DNA of 64,000 bases from an uncultured bacterium (GCA_905214875.1 CAJMNR010000013.1:1-64000); one strand, 5' to 3'. Positions 1 through 8,572 are shown, counted from the first letter of the stretch. A program made the numbers and translations. The notes: generated by a model from the sequence alone, not told the origin.

Positions 1-388
1 TGATGAAGCTCAAGCTGGTGATAACATCGGTGCTTTATTACGTGGTGTTCAAAGAGAAGAAATCGAAAGAGGACAAGTTCTTTGTAAACCAGGCAGCATC
101 ACTTGCCACAAAAAATTCACAGCTCAAGTTTACGTATTAACTAAAGACGAAGGTGGACGTCATACTCCATTCTTCAACAACTACCGTCCACAGTTCTACT
201 TCAGAACAACTGACGTTACAGGTGTTATCAACTTACCAGAAGGTACAGAAATGTGCATGCCTGGTGATAACGTAGAAATGACTATCGAATTAATTCATCC
301 AATCGCTATGGAACAAGGTTTATCTTTCGCTATCCGTGAAGGTGGTAGAACAGTAGGTTCTGGCCGTGTTGCATCTATCATTGAATAA
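1..388 (+). CDS. tuf: Elongation factor Tu, C-terminal part (5' end outside window)
   Basis: The first 129 complete codons (reading from base 2) encode the end of EF-Tu, the GTPase that delivers aminoacyl-tRNA to the ribosomal A site. Visible are the domain 2/3 features GDNIGALLRG, KPGSI and GGRHTPFF, and the terminal GGRTVGSGRVASI stretch that is nearly invariant in bacterial EF-Tu. The G domain lies upstream of the window. The stop is TAA at 386-388 and a strong terminator follows 22 bases later, so this is the last gene of its unit, presumably the str operon (rpsL-rpsG-fusA-tuf). That operon context is inferred and not visible here. Confidence 0.97.
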   Translation, partial: DEAQAGDNIGALLRGVQREEIERGQVLCKPGSITCHKKFTAQVYVLTKDEGGRHTPFFNNYRPQFYFRTTDVTGVINLPEGTEMCMPGDNVEMTIELIHPIAMEQGLSFAIREGGRTVGSGRVASIIE

Positions 389-410
389 TTAATATCACTT
401 GATATATAAA

Positions 411-442
411 AGTAGCCCTTTGTTTACAAAGGGCTACTTTTT
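411..442 (+). terminator. Rho-independent terminator of tuf
   Basis: A perfect 12-bp stem (AGTAGCCCTTTG / CAAAGGGCTACT) with a four-base loop is followed by a T run at 438-442. It lies just after the tuf stop codon. Confidence 0.93.
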
Positions 443-664
443 AGTTTCTGTAAACAATAAGCAAAAGTTCGCTATTATTAGGGTTCATAACTATTAGTAT
501 TACGATATTAGCTGAAATTCCATTATCATTACTGGATATGGAATGGGCTGATATCATCGTTTTTTGTGGAGCCGCCATTTTGAGTGAAGTATTTTTGTCT
601 ACCAGAATGCGGTTAGATTATGTGTTAACGATAAACATGAAACATGATATAATGGAACTAAGTT
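443..664. other. Intergenic region between tuf terminator and the acetyltransferase promoter
   Basis: About 220 bases without a convincing gene. One frame (about 501-700) is open for roughly 65 codons without a good start or ribosome binding site and reads as a mildly hydrophobic peptide. It could be a gene remnant, but nothing in it is recognisable. The only supported site is the promoter at 625-653. Confidence 0.4.
625..653 (+). promoter_or_regulatory. Putative promoter upstream of GNAT gene
   Basis: TTAACG (625-630), a 17-base spacer, then a perfect TATAAT (648-653). The predicted transcript start near 660 lies about 150 bases before the acetyltransferase start. Confidence 0.6.
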
Positions 665-796
665 ATGGACAAACTTGTCAGAAGATATCGTTTTTATAGT
701 AATTCAATGGAGAGAATGGAGCAGACTCCTTTTCCAGAGACAGATTTAGCAAAACTATATTACGCATGTAAGGAAAGAGGAATTGTCTGTTGTTAA
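665..796 (+). CDS. Possible 43-residue small ORF in the acetyltransferase leader
   Basis: ATG at 665 opens 43 codons ending in TAA at 794-796, just before the acetyltransferase start at 813. The peptide begins MDKLVRRYRFYS, contains MEQTPFPETDLAKLYYACKERG and ends in two cysteines, which looks more protein-like than random AT-rich DNA. There is no good ribosome binding site and the start is only a few bases after the predicted transcription start, so it may be a non-coding leader. Not recognised. Confidence 0.2.
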   Translation: MDKLVRRYRFYSNSMERMEQTPFPETDLAKLYYACKERGIVCC

Positions 797-812
797 GAAT
801 GGGGGAATATTA

Positions 813-1289
813 GTGGAGTATCGAATGGGTACAATCAATGATATTGAACAACTAGCACAGATGAGAATCAAGTATTTACTAGAAGATTATAAGAGCATTT
901 CTGATGAAAATATTAAAAAGATACAAGAGCAATTACCAATATATTATGGGAAACATTTAAATAAAGATATGTTCGCATATGTGGCAGATGTAAACGGTAC
1001 AATAGTAAGTACGGCTTATTTGGTGCTTCAGGAAAAGCCCGCGAATCCATCCTTTCTTAAAGGAAAGGTAGGAGATGTCTTGAGCGTCTATACCGAGCCT
1101 TCCTATCGTAGGCAGGGCATTGCTAAAACTGTTATTCATCATTTGCTACAGAAAGCGAAAGAGCTTCAACTTGATTATGTAGAACTTGAAGCAACGAAAG
1201 ATGGGTATCCCCTCTATAAAACATTAGGATTTGAAGAGGTAATATCACACTATAAGAAAATGAAATATGTGGTTAAGGGAAATGAATGA
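813..1289 (+). CDS. GNAT family N-acetyltransferase
   Basis: A 158-residue single-domain acetyltransferase of the GNAT fold, which transfers an acetyl group from acetyl-CoA to an amine; the substrate is not predictable. The acetyl-CoA-binding motif A is clear (DVLSVYTEPSYRRQGIAKTV, with the R-x-x-G-x-A loop), followed by the C-terminal motif (YPLYKTLGFEEV) typical of small-molecule acetyltransferases. I choose GTG at 813, preceded by GGGGGA at a good distance. A TTG at 783 would add ten residues without a ribosome binding site. The stop overlaps the first bases of an in-frame extension of the next ORF, so the two genes may be cotranscribed from the promoter at 625-653. Confidence 0.85.
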   Translation: MEYRMGTINDIEQLAQMRIKYLLEDYKSISDENIKKIQEQLPIYYGKHLNKDMFAYVADVNGTIVSTAYLVLQEKPANPSFLKGKVGDVLSVYTEPSYRRQGIAKTVIHHLLQKAKELQLDYVELEATKDGYPLYKTLGFEEVISHYKKMKYVVKGNE

Positions 1290-1348
1290 TTCAAAAAAGT
1301 CTGTACATAATAGGGAGTAGAAGTAACGATTATAAAGGAGATAATACA

Positions 1349-1540
1349 ATGGATTTATATGAAATTGGTGCACTCCCAATAGGATTTAGTATGCAGTTAT
1401 CACAAGACTTAAAGGCAATGGAGCATTTTGCAGCAATGTCGCTTGCACAGAAAGAGGAACTTATTGCTTATATCCAAGGTGGATCGACAGGAGAAGAAGC
1501 GGAACAACGAGTACATGAAGCAATTATGAGATTACAGTGA
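1349..1540 (+). CDS. Small conserved hypothetical protein (63 aa)
   Basis: A 63-residue protein starting MDLYEIGALPIGFSMQLSQ, with an ATG at 1349 preceded by AAAGGAG (1334-1340). It is mostly helical and acidic, with the segment MSLAQKEELIAYIQG followed by a short Glu-rich helix. Small proteins of this pattern (short N-terminal segment, then an 'xEEKxxIIxxxxxxxSxEE' helix pair) are common in Lachnospiraceae and have no known function. It lies 59 bases after the acetyltransferase and before the ROK regulator, and could be part of that unit. Confidence 0.65.
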   Translation: MDLYEIGALPIGFSMQLSQDLKAMEHFAAMSLAQKEELIAYIQGGSTGEEAEQRVHEAIMRLQ

Positions 1541-1599
1541 AGGTAAGTCTCTTAAGATAAGCAAAGGTAGTTATAATGTAAGATACAGGAGATAATAGT

Positions 1600-2748
1600 T
1601 TGACAACAGGAATTAATTTAAGAAATATCGGAAAACAGAATACATGTAATGTCCTTAAATTATTAATGATGGAGAAGTCATTATCAAGAAAAGAACTGGC
1701 TACGAAATTAGGGCTTACAAAGATGACGGTAGGAAATATCGTGAATCATCTAAAACAAGAAGGACTGATAGAAGAGGAGAAAAGAGAGAGTGAGACAAAC
1801 TCGATTGGTCCAAAGCCAACGGCAGTCAAGATTGCATCTAGACGTATTTTAGCTGTTGGAGTACATATTACGCCGAAAAAAATAACTACAATGTTAGTGG
1901 ATGTTGTGGATGGTATACTATATAAAGAGACCCAGAGTGTGGATAACCTTGAGTCGAATCAACAAGTCCTATATGTTATTAAGGATATGGTCGCAACTAT
2001 ATTAGATAAATATAAAGACTATAGTACTTATTTGGTTGGAATAGGAGTTACCTATAATGGAGTTGTGGATACAGTAGAAGGTAAGATTACATTTTGCATC
2101 AACCAAATTGATAAGGAAGAGCTAAATGTTAAGTCCGTACTGACAAAGAGGTTTAATCTTCCGGTAGTAGTGGCAAGCGAAGTTGAGGGAGCAGCAATCG
2201 CAGAGCTTGTCTTTGGAACAAAATTGGGAGATTCCCGTATCTACTATATGAACTTAAGCAACAGTATACGAGGTGGGTTTATTAATGGATATACAATTAA
2301 TGCAGGAACACATGGTATGAGCGGTGAAGTTGGACATATGAGCATAAAGTATGATGGACCATTGTGCTTATGTGGATCCCGTGGGTGTTATCATTTGTTT
2401 GGCAGCGTAGATGTGTTACTTAAAAAAAGTGAGTGCCACTCTATTGAAGAGTTACATTTGAAATTGCAGGATCGCGATCCGTTGTCCCTTCGAACAATGG
2501 AAGATTTTATTCAAGTAACAACGTCGGTATGTTCTAATATAGTGCATCTCTATGACCCAGCATACATTCTGATTGGGGGAGAGATTGCAAAATTAGATGG
2601 AAGTATCTTTCGAAAGATTGAGCGTCTGTTAAATGAAAGAATCATTTTCCGAAAAGAGCGATATGTAAAGGTTATTCGCAGCCATGTAAAAGAAAAAGCG
2701 AACGAAATAGGAGCGGCAATGGTTGTATTACAGGAGTTATTTGTGTAA
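1600..2748 (+). CDS. ROK family transcriptional regulator (NagC/XylR type)
   Basis: A 382-residue sugar-responsive repressor of the ROK family. Residues about 15-75 form a winged helix-turn-helix (SRKELATKLGLTKMTVGNIVNHL) and the rest is the ROK sugar-binding fold (GIGVTYNGVVDTVEG, GGFINGYTINAGTHGMSGEVGH). The zinc-binding ROK signature is intact, with H246 and the CxCGxxGC cluster at residues 256-263. Where sugar kinases have NDANAAAxAE this protein has SEVEGAAIAE, so kinase activity is unlikely. The start is TTG at 1600 behind ACAGGAGA. The inducer is unknown; no sugar operon is adjacent. It ends at a bidirectional terminator shared with the convergent sigma gene. Confidence 0.88.
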   Translation: MTTGINLRNIGKQNTCNVLKLLMMEKSLSRKELATKLGLTKMTVGNIVNHLKQEGLIEEEKRESETNSIGPKPTAVKIASRRILAVGVHITPKKITTMLVDVVDGILYKETQSVDNLESNQQVLYVIKDMVATILDKYKDYSTYLVGIGVTYNGVVDTVEGKITFCINQIDKEELNVKSVLTKRFNLPVVVASEVEGAAIAELVFGTKLGDSRIYYMNLSNSIRGGFINGYTINAGTHGMSGEVGHMSIKYDGPLCLCGSRGCYHLFGSVDVLLKKSECHSIEELHLKLQDRDPLSLRTMEDFIQVTTSVCSNIVHLYDPAYILIGGEIAKLDGSIFRKIERLLNERIIFRKERYVKVIRSHVKEKANEIGAAMVVLQELFV

Positions 2749-2789
2749 AAAAAGGCTGTCACAGTATGAATTACTGTGACAGCCTTTTT
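2747..2789. terminator. Bidirectional terminator between ROK regulator and sigma factor
   Basis: A 14-bp perfect stem (2753-2766 with 2772-2785, loop TGAAT) is flanked by an A run on the left and a T run on the right. It can stop transcription of both convergent genes. Confidence 0.92.
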
Positions 2790-2824
2790 GTGAGCTTATC
2801 CGCAACATGATGTATTGGATTTGA

Positions 2825-3934
2825 CTACATGATATCGTAGCCTTTAAGCATACGAGCACGACTTGGATGACGTAACTTACGTAATGCCTTCGCTTCAATC
2901 TGACGAATACGTTCTCTTGTTACATTGAACTCTTTACCTACTTCTTCAAGTGTTCTTGTTCTGCCGTCTTTTAAGCCGAAACGTAAGATAAGAACCCTTT
3001 GTTCACGTTCTGTTAAAGTATCAAGTAATTTAGAGATTTGATCTTGAAGTACGGAATAAGCCGCTGCTTCTTCTGGACCAACGATAGATTCATCTTTAAT
3101 GAAATCACCTAAATGGCTATCGTCTTCTTCACCGATTGGTGTATCAAGTGAGATAGGATCAGCGGATACTTTAAGAATTTCACGAATTTTTTCAATTGGA
3201 AGATTCATTGCATCTGCTAACTCTTGCTCAGATGGTTCACGACCTAATTCTTGTAACAAGTTACGTGATACACGATATGTTTTATTAATTACTTCGGACA
3301 TATGAACTGGAATACGGATTGTTCTTGACTGATCTGCGATAGAACGTGTAATTGCTTGACGAATCCACCAAGTTGCATACGTACTGAATTTATAACCTTT
3401 CGTATAATCAAACTTATCAACGGCTTTAATTAAACCTAAGTTACCTTCTTGAATTAAGTCAAGGAAGGAGAGCCCTCTACCTACATAACGTTTTGCAATA
3501 CTAACTACGAGACGTAAGTTGGATTCTGCTAAAATCTTTTTCGCAGTTTCATCACCAGCTTCAATTTTTTTTGCCAGTTCAATCTCTTCACTGATAGAAA
3601 GTAATGGATAGCTACCAATTTCTTTTAAATAGAGTTTAACAGGATCATCCGACATAGCGGAGGTAGCGGTAGAAACCTCTTCAATAGTTGCCAGATCATC
3701 TTCGTGATCTATTTCTAAGAGCATGTTATCATCAGGCTCATCATCACTTAGATTAAGAACTACAATATTATGGGCTTCTAGATATTCATATATCTTGTCT
3801 ATCTGATTTACATTTAGGTTCAATTCCTTAAAGAAATCGTTTACATATTCGACTTCAATAACACCTTTGTTCTTCTTAGCAATGCCAACTAATTCTTTAA
3901 GTTTCTCTTCGAATTTAATTACTTGTTCACTCAT
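2825..3934 (-). CDS. rpoD: RpoD/SigA-type sigma-70 factor
   Basis: A 369-residue primary-type sigma factor that directs RNA polymerase to TTGACA/TATAAT promoters. It shows a region 1.1-like N terminus (about 1-85, ending in an acidic stretch), region 1.2 (DPVKLYLKEIG), region 2 (NLRLVVSIAKRYVGRG, DLIQEGNLGLIKAV, YKFSTYATWWIRQAI), region 3 and region 4 with the helix-turn-helix RTLEEVGKEFNVTRERIRQIEAKALRKLRHP. The start ATG at 3934 follows ATGGAGG. Unusually, it stands alone: no rpsU or dnaG is adjacent, and a divergent mrp gene lies upstream. Region 2.4/3.0 reads ADQSRTIRIPVHMSEVINK where classical SigA proteins have ADQARTIRIPVHMVETINK. It may be the main SigA or a second, group-2-like paralogue. 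Confidence 0.9.
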   Translation of the reverse strand: MSEQVIKFEEKLKELVGIAKKNKGVIEVEYVNDFFKELNLNVNQIDKIYEYLEAHNIVVLNLSDDEPDDNMLLEIDHEDDLATIEEVSTATSAMSDDPVKLYLKEIGSYPLLSISEEIELAKKIEAGDETAKKILAESNLRLVVSIAKRYVGRGLSFLDLIQEGNLGLIKAVDKFDYTKGYKFSTYATWWIRQAITRSIADQSRTIRIPVHMSEVINKTYRVSRNLLQELGREPSEQELADAMNLPIEKIREILKVSADPISLDTPIGEEDDSHLGDFIKDESIVGPEEAAAYSVLQDQISKLLDTLTEREQRVLILRFGLKDGRTRTLEEVGKEFNVTRERIRQIEAKALRKLRHPSRARMLKGYDIM

Positions 3935-3991
3935 ATTTATCCTCCATATGGTCAGTACCTCATTCTCTAGGCAAAAATACCACTAACTAAC

Positions 3992-4000
3992 AGTATATCA
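3992..4000 (-). promoter_or_regulatory. Putative extended -10 promoter for the sigma gene
   Basis: Read on the minus strand, TGA is directly followed by TATACT, an extended -10 box about 58 bases upstream of the ATG. No convincing -35 box is visible. Confidence 0.4.
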
Positions 4001-4103
4001 CAGGATGCGCTATATTACTAGGTTTTTTTCGCCATAACCGCATAATAAAAATATATTCAGAACATAATCAAAGTATGTAAAAATCAAGGAAAAAGCGGTG
4101 GTA

Positions 4104-4132
4104 TTGACAGTAATTCTTTATTAACTTATAAT
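4104..4132 (+). promoter_or_regulatory. Consensus promoter of mrp
   Basis: TTGACA (4104-4109), exactly 17 bases, TATAAT (4127-4132): a perfect sigma-A promoter. The ATG of mrp follows 54 bases later. Confidence 0.88.
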
Positions 4133-4186
4133 TCAGTTGATAGTAATATGTATAAACTTACTATATAGAATAGGAGATTAAAAACT

Positions 4187-5350
4187 ATGAGTTGTTCAGG
4201 TGAATGCAGTAGTTGTTCTACAACATGCTCTTCTGATAAGAGAAAAAGTATGTTAGAACCACTTAATCAATTTAGTAAAGTAAAAAAAGTAATCGGTGTC
4301 GTGAGCGGTAAAGGTGGGGTAGGAAAATCTCTTACTACGTCCTTCTTGTCAGTACTTATGAACCGTAAAGGATATAAAACGGCGATTCTAGATGCGGATA
4401 TCACAGGGCCAAGTATTCCAAAGACATTTGGGATTCATGAGAAAGCTACAGGAAACGACTTGGGAATTTTTCCAAGCGTTTCAAAAGAAGGTATTAAGGT
4501 AATGTCTGTGAATCTATTATTAGATTCTGAAGAAATGCCTGTTGTATGGAGAGGACCTGTAATTGCAGGTACCGTAAAACAATTCTGGACAGACGTTCTT
4601 TGGGAAGATGTAGATTACATGTTCGTAGATATGCCACCAGGAACAGGAGATGTACCATTAACAGTATTCCAAAGCATCCCTGTTGATGGAATCATCATTG
4701 TAACAAGCCCTCAAGAATTAGTATCTATGATTGTTGGTAAAGCTGTTAATATGGCGAAAGCAATGAACGTGCCAATCTTAGGTCTTGTTGAAAACTACAG
4801 CTACATCGAATGTGGTAACTGTGGTGAGAAAATCAGCGTATTTGGTGAAAGCCACGTTGAGGAAGTTGCAGAAAAATACAACCTTAAAGTGTTAGACTGT
4901 ATTCCAATCGATCCAAGGGTAGCATCTGCCGTGGACAAGGGTGCAGTGGAAATGCTTAAGGTAAATTACTTAGACGCAACAGCGGATTATATTGAGCAAG
5001 TATGTGTCATTGAAAAAGATTCTGAAGAGAAACAAGGAGTTCAGAAAATTGCTGTTTTAGTAACAGACAATAATGAAGTGAATGCTCATTTTGCGAAATC
5101 AGAAAAAGTAAAATTATATCATTTAGAAAATGGTGCGTTGATTAAATCAGAAGTAGTTGAGCATCAGGGAAAAGATGCAGAAAGCATTGTGAAGTACTTG
5201 TTAGAGCAAGAAGTGACAGCCCTTATTTGTGGTGGAGTAGCTCAAGAAGCGCTTGATATTCTTCTTGCAAATAAAGTTTTCGTGTACCCAGGTTGTAAAG
5301 GGGACGCTGACGTCATTGTTTCTACCTATTTACAAAACGGACTATGCTAA
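4187..5350 (+). CDS. mrp: Mrp/NBP35 family Fe-S cluster carrier ATPase with C-terminal NifX-like domain
   Basis: A 387-residue cytoplasmic P-loop ATPase thought to bind and transfer iron-sulfur clusters. The N terminus has four cysteines (C3, C7, C10, C14), as in Nbp35-type proteins. The deviant Walker A motif GKGGVGKS is at residues 41-48 and the cluster-binding CxxC is at C209/C212 (ECGNCGEK). Residues about 285-387 form a second domain resembling the dinitrogenase iron-molybdenum cofactor (NifX/NifB) family: KIAVLVTDNNEVNAHFAKSE, then ALICGGVAQEAL. This makes the protein longer than simple Mrp. It is transcribed alone from a consensus promoter and is divergent from the sigma gene. Confidence 0.93.
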   Translation: MSCSGECSSCSTTCSSDKRKSMLEPLNQFSKVKKVIGVVSGKGGVGKSLTTSFLSVLMNRKGYKTAILDADITGPSIPKTFGIHEKATGNDLGIFPSVSKEGIKVMSVNLLLDSEEMPVVWRGPVIAGTVKQFWTDVLWEDVDYMFVDMPPGTGDVPLTVFQSIPVDGIIIVTSPQELVSMIVGKAVNMAKAMNVPILGLVENYSYIECGNCGEKISVFGESHVEEVAEKYNLKVLDCIPIDPRVASAVDKGAVEMLKVNYLDATADYIEQVCVIEKDSEEKQGVQKIAVLVTDNNEVNAHFAKSEKVKLYHLENGALIKSEVVEHQGKDAESIVKYLLEQEVTALICGGVAQEALDILLANKVFVYPGCKGDADVIVSTYLQNGLC

Positions 5351-5390
5351 ATGGCAAAAAATGGGATAATCCACCAAAATTATATAGAAA

Positions 5391-5431
5391 TTGAAAAATT
5401 TGTTCCAATTTTCAAACAAATCATGTATAAT
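5391..5431 (+). promoter_or_regulatory. Putative fba promoter with overlapping inverted repeat
   Basis: A perfect TATAAT at 5426-5431 lies 123 bases before the aldolase start. The -35 region is weak (TTCCAA at 5403-5408). TTGAAAA (5391-5397) and TTTTCAA (5409-5415) form an inverted repeat across the -35 region, which could be an operator. Confidence 0.45.
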
Positions 5432-5554
5432 ACAGGTGGATAGACACAATCAAATGGTTTTATAAACTAATTGATAAATATTCGTATACCTGTAGATAAT
5501 ACGAAAGTATAATTTCTACTTGTTATTAATAAAGGATAAAATGGAGGTCGTACT

Positions 5555-6421
5555 ATGTTAGTATCAGCAAAAGACATGCTTACAAAAGCAAAAGCAGGAC
5601 ATTATGCAGTAGGTCAATTCAATATCAATAATTTAGAATGGACAAAAGCTATTTTATTAACTGCTCAAGAACTTAATTCACCAGTTATTTTAGGTGTTTC
5701 TGAAGGTGCAGGAAAATATATGTGCGGTTATAAAACAATCGTAGGTATGGTAAATGGAATGCTTGAAGAACTTAACATCACTGTTCCAGTAGCTCTTCAC
5801 TTAGATCATGGTAGCTATGAAGGCGCTAAAAAATGTATCGAAGCTGGATTCTCTTCAGTAATGTTTGATGGTTCTCATTACCCAATCGAAGAAAATATCG
5901 AGAAGACTAAAGAATTAGTTGCTATCTGTAATGAAAAAGGACTTTCTATCGAAGCTGAAGTTGGTTCAATCGGTGGAGAAGAAGATGGTGTAATCGGTAA
6001 AGGTGAATGTGCAGATCCTAACGAATGTAAACAAATTGCTGATCTTGGCGTAACAATGCTTGCAGCTGGTATCGGTAATATCCATGGAAAATACCCAGCA
6101 AACTGGGAAGGTTTAAGCTTTGAAACTCTTGATGCAATTCAACAAGAAACAGGAGATATGCCATTAGTTCTTCACGGTGGTACAGGTATCCCTGCAGACA
6201 TGATCAAAAAAGCAATCAGCCTTGGTGTTGCTAAAATCAACGTTAACACTGAATGTCAATTAGCATTCGCTGAAGCTACAAGAAAATATGTTGAAGCTGG
6301 TAAAGATCTTGAAGGTAAAGGTTTTGATCCACGTAAATTATTGGCTCCAGGTGTAGAAGCTATCAAAGCAACAGTAAAAGAAAAAATGGAACTTTTCGGT
6401 TCAGTAAACAAAGCGAACTAA
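5555..6421 (+). CDS. fba: Class II fructose-1,6-bisphosphate aldolase
   Basis: A 288-residue zinc-dependent aldolase that splits fructose-1,6-bisphosphate into dihydroxyacetone phosphate and glyceraldehyde-3-phosphate in glycolysis. The family motifs are complete: LHLDHG with D84 and H85, SVMFDGSH, IEAEVGSIGGEEDG, zinc-ligand histidines H177 (GNIHGKYP) and H207 (LHGGTG), and the phosphate-binding end GVAKINVNTE. The length is typical. The start ATG follows ATGGAGG. It is monocistronic, with its own promoter and a weak terminator. Codon usage is highly biased, consistent with an abundant protein. Confidence 0.97.
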   Translation: MLVSAKDMLTKAKAGHYAVGQFNINNLEWTKAILLTAQELNSPVILGVSEGAGKYMCGYKTIVGMVNGMLEELNITVPVALHLDHGSYEGAKKCIEAGFSSVMFDGSHYPIEENIEKTKELVAICNEKGLSIEAEVGSIGGEEDGVIGKGECADPNECKQIADLGVTMLAAGIGNIHGKYPANWEGLSFETLDAIQQETGDMPLVLHGGTGIPADMIKKAISLGVAKINVNTECQLAFAEATRKYVEAGKDLEGKGFDPRKLLAPGVEAIKATVKEKMELFGSVNKAN

Positions 6422-6451
6422 TTAGTCCTTATATAGTATTATAGACAGGGG

Positions 6452-6490
6452 AGTCATAGCAGATTTATAGAAAGTGCTATGGCTTTCCTT
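6452..6490 (+). terminator. Probable terminator of fba
   Basis: A 10-bp stem (AGTCATAGCA 6452-6461 with TGCTATGGCT 6475-6484, including one G-T pair) is followed by an imperfect T-rich tail. Confidence 0.6.
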
Positions 6491-6776
6491 TGTTTGTGTC
6501 ATTTATTTTGTATATAAAATAAAAATGAAACGGATTAATGTCGCTATATGCATATAAAGTTAATTACGGTTGTATTTAGAGATAATTCGTTTTATAATTA
6601 AGTCGATAGTTTGAGTGCTAAGAGTACATAAAAACTAGAAATTTGGGGTTAAATAGTAGAACATAAGATAATAGGTATTTGAAACATATGGCAAGAAATA
6701 TAAGAACATAATTAGTCAAACAAGACTAAGCGTTGATGGAGCTACTATTATATTAAGAAAGAAGGAATAATGTATT
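6491..6776 (+). other. Intergenic region and long 5' leader of phosphoglucomutase gene
   Basis: About 285 bases. The first part is AT-rich without features. The promoter is at 6570-6598 and leaves a transcribed leader of about 170 bases. I see no strong hairpin, terminator or known riboswitch pattern in that leader. Confidence 0.5.
6570..6598 (+). promoter_or_regulatory. Promoter of phosphoglucomutase gene
   Basis: TTGTAT (6570-6575), 17 bases, TATAAT (6593-6598). Confidence 0.7.
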
Positions 6777-8525
6777 ATGACGTATTTAGAAAAGTATGAT
6801 TTATGGGCAAATGATAATTATTTTGATGAAGAAACTCGTAAAGAATTAAAAGCCATTGAAAATAATGATGATGAAATTAAAGATCGCTTTTTCAAAGACT
6901 TAGAGTTTGGTACAGGTGGTTTACGTGGCGTTATTGGTGCCGGAACTAACCGAATGAACATATACACAGTAGGAAAAGCAACACAAGGATTAGCAAATTA
7001 TATTATAAAACAAGGCGGACAAGATAAAGGCGTTGCAATCGCATTTGATTCCAGAAGAATGTCAATTGAGTTTGCTACTGCCGCAGCTTTATGTTTAAAT
7101 GCAAACGGCATTAAGGCATATATCTTTGATTCCTTAAGACCAACACCTGTTTTATCCTATACAGTAAGAAAACTTGGATGTATTGCAGGTATCGTAGTTA
7201 CTGCAAGCCACAATCCACCAGAATACAATGGATATAAAGTTTACTGGGAAGACGGTGCACAAGTTACTGCACCTAAGGATGTAGAAATCATCAATGAGGT
7301 AAATGCAATTACAGAATATACTTCAATCAAATCTATGGAAAAAGAAGAAGCAATTAAAGCTGGTTTATTCCATGTTGTAGGAAAAGAAATTGATGATTCT
7401 TATATCGAAGAGCTTAAGAAATTAGTTATTAATCCAATTTCAGAAAAAGGAAAAGAACTTAAGATCGTTTATACACCATTACATGGTACAGGTAATCTTC
7501 CAGTTCGTCGTATCTTAAAAGAAATTGGTTTTGAACACGTATATGTAGTAAAAGAACAAGAGTTGCCAGATGGAAACTTCCCAACGGTATCTTATCCAAA
7601 CCCTGAAGATCCTAAGGTATTCGTATTAGCTAAGAAGTTAGCAGATGAAGTGGGAGCAGATGTTATTTTAGCAACGGATCCTGATGCTGATCGTTTAGGT
7701 GTATGTATCCGTGATAATAAGAATGAATGGCAGTTGCTTACAGGTAATATGTCAGGAGCAATGATTGCAGAATATGAATTCTCACAAAAAGCTGCTCACA
7801 ATGAATTACCAGCGAATGCTGCATTAATTAAGACAATCGTTACAGGCAATATGTCAGATCAGATTGCAAAGAAATATAACGCTCGTTTAATCGAAGTATT
7901 AACGGGATTCAAATATATCGGTGAACAAATCAAATTATTTGAACAAACAGGATGTAATGAATATGTATTTGGTTATGAAGAAAGTTATGGCTGCTTAATC
8001 GGAACACATGCAAGAGACAAAGATGCAGTAGTAGCCGTTATGGCATTCTGTGAAGCAGCTGCTTATTATAAATCTCAAGGAATCTCATTAGCTGACCAAG
8101 TAGATAATATGTATAAGATGTACGGTTACTATAAAGAAGGCTTAAAGGCAATCACTCTTAAAGGTATTGAGGGTATGCAAAAGATTAAGGACATTATGGA
8201 AGACTATCGTAAGAATGTACCAACAGAAATGGGTGGTTACAAAGTTCTTAAATTCAGAGATTATAAAGCAGATACAATCGTTGACTTAGCACAGAAAGAA
8301 TTAGCCGTTGCTGACGTAGCAACAAAAGTAGAAGTTACGAAGACAGGATTACCTAATTCTAACGTACTTTACTTCGAATTGAATGATGATGCTTGGTGTG
8401 CAATCCGTCCATCCGGAACAGAACCAAAAATCAAATTCTATTTCGGTGTTAAAGGTACTTCTAATGAGGATGCTGCAGAAAGACTTGAACGTTTAAAAAA
8501 TGATAAAGTATTTGATGTTGAATAA
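6777..8525 (+). CDS. pgcA: Phosphoglucomutase / phosphosugar mutase
   Basis: A 582-residue alpha-D-phosphohexomutase, interconverting glucose-1-phosphate and glucose-6-phosphate (possibly mannose phosphates too), at the branch between glycolysis and polysaccharide or UDP-glucose synthesis. The phosphoserine loop TASHNPPEYNGYK is present with S144. The magnesium loop DPDADRLG is present with D301, D303 and D305. The sugar-binding GYEESYG and the C-terminal phosphate-binding RPSGTEPKIKFY are also complete. Length and order match the PgcA-type mutases of Firmicutes. ATG at 6777 follows a GAAAGAAGGAAT stretch. It is monocistronic with a terminator. Confidence 0.95.
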   Translation: MTYLEKYDLWANDNYFDEETRKELKAIENNDDEIKDRFFKDLEFGTGGLRGVIGAGTNRMNIYTVGKATQGLANYIIKQGGQDKGVAIAFDSRRMSIEFATAAALCLNANGIKAYIFDSLRPTPVLSYTVRKLGCIAGIVVTASHNPPEYNGYKVYWEDGAQVTAPKDVEIINEVNAITEYTSIKSMEKEEAIKAGLFHVVGKEIDDSYIEELKKLVINPISEKGKELKIVYTPLHGTGNLPVRRILKEIGFEHVYVVKEQELPDGNFPTVSYPNPEDPKVFVLAKKLADEVGADVILATDPDADRLGVCIRDNKNEWQLLTGNMSGAMIAEYEFSQKAAHNELPANAALIKTIVTGNMSDQIAKKYNARLIEVLTGFKYIGEQIKLFEQTGCNEYVFGYEESYGCLIGTHARDKDAVVAVMAFCEAAAYYKSQGISLADQVDNMYKMYGYYKEGLKAITLKGIEGMQKIKDIMEDYRKNVPTEMGGYKVLKFRDYKADTIVDLAQKELAVADVATKVEVTKTGLPNSNVLYFELNDDAWCAIRPSGTEPKIKFYFGVKGTSNEDAAERLERLKNDKVFDVE

Positions 8526-8534
8526 TTAATACGA

Positions 8535-8572
8535 AAGGGTTCAAACTTATAATAGGTTTGGACTCTTTTTTT
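8535..8572 (+). terminator. Terminator of phosphoglucomutase gene
   Basis: Stem GGGTTCAAAC / GTTTGGACTC (with G-T pairs), followed by a run of seven or more T. Confidence 0.85.
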
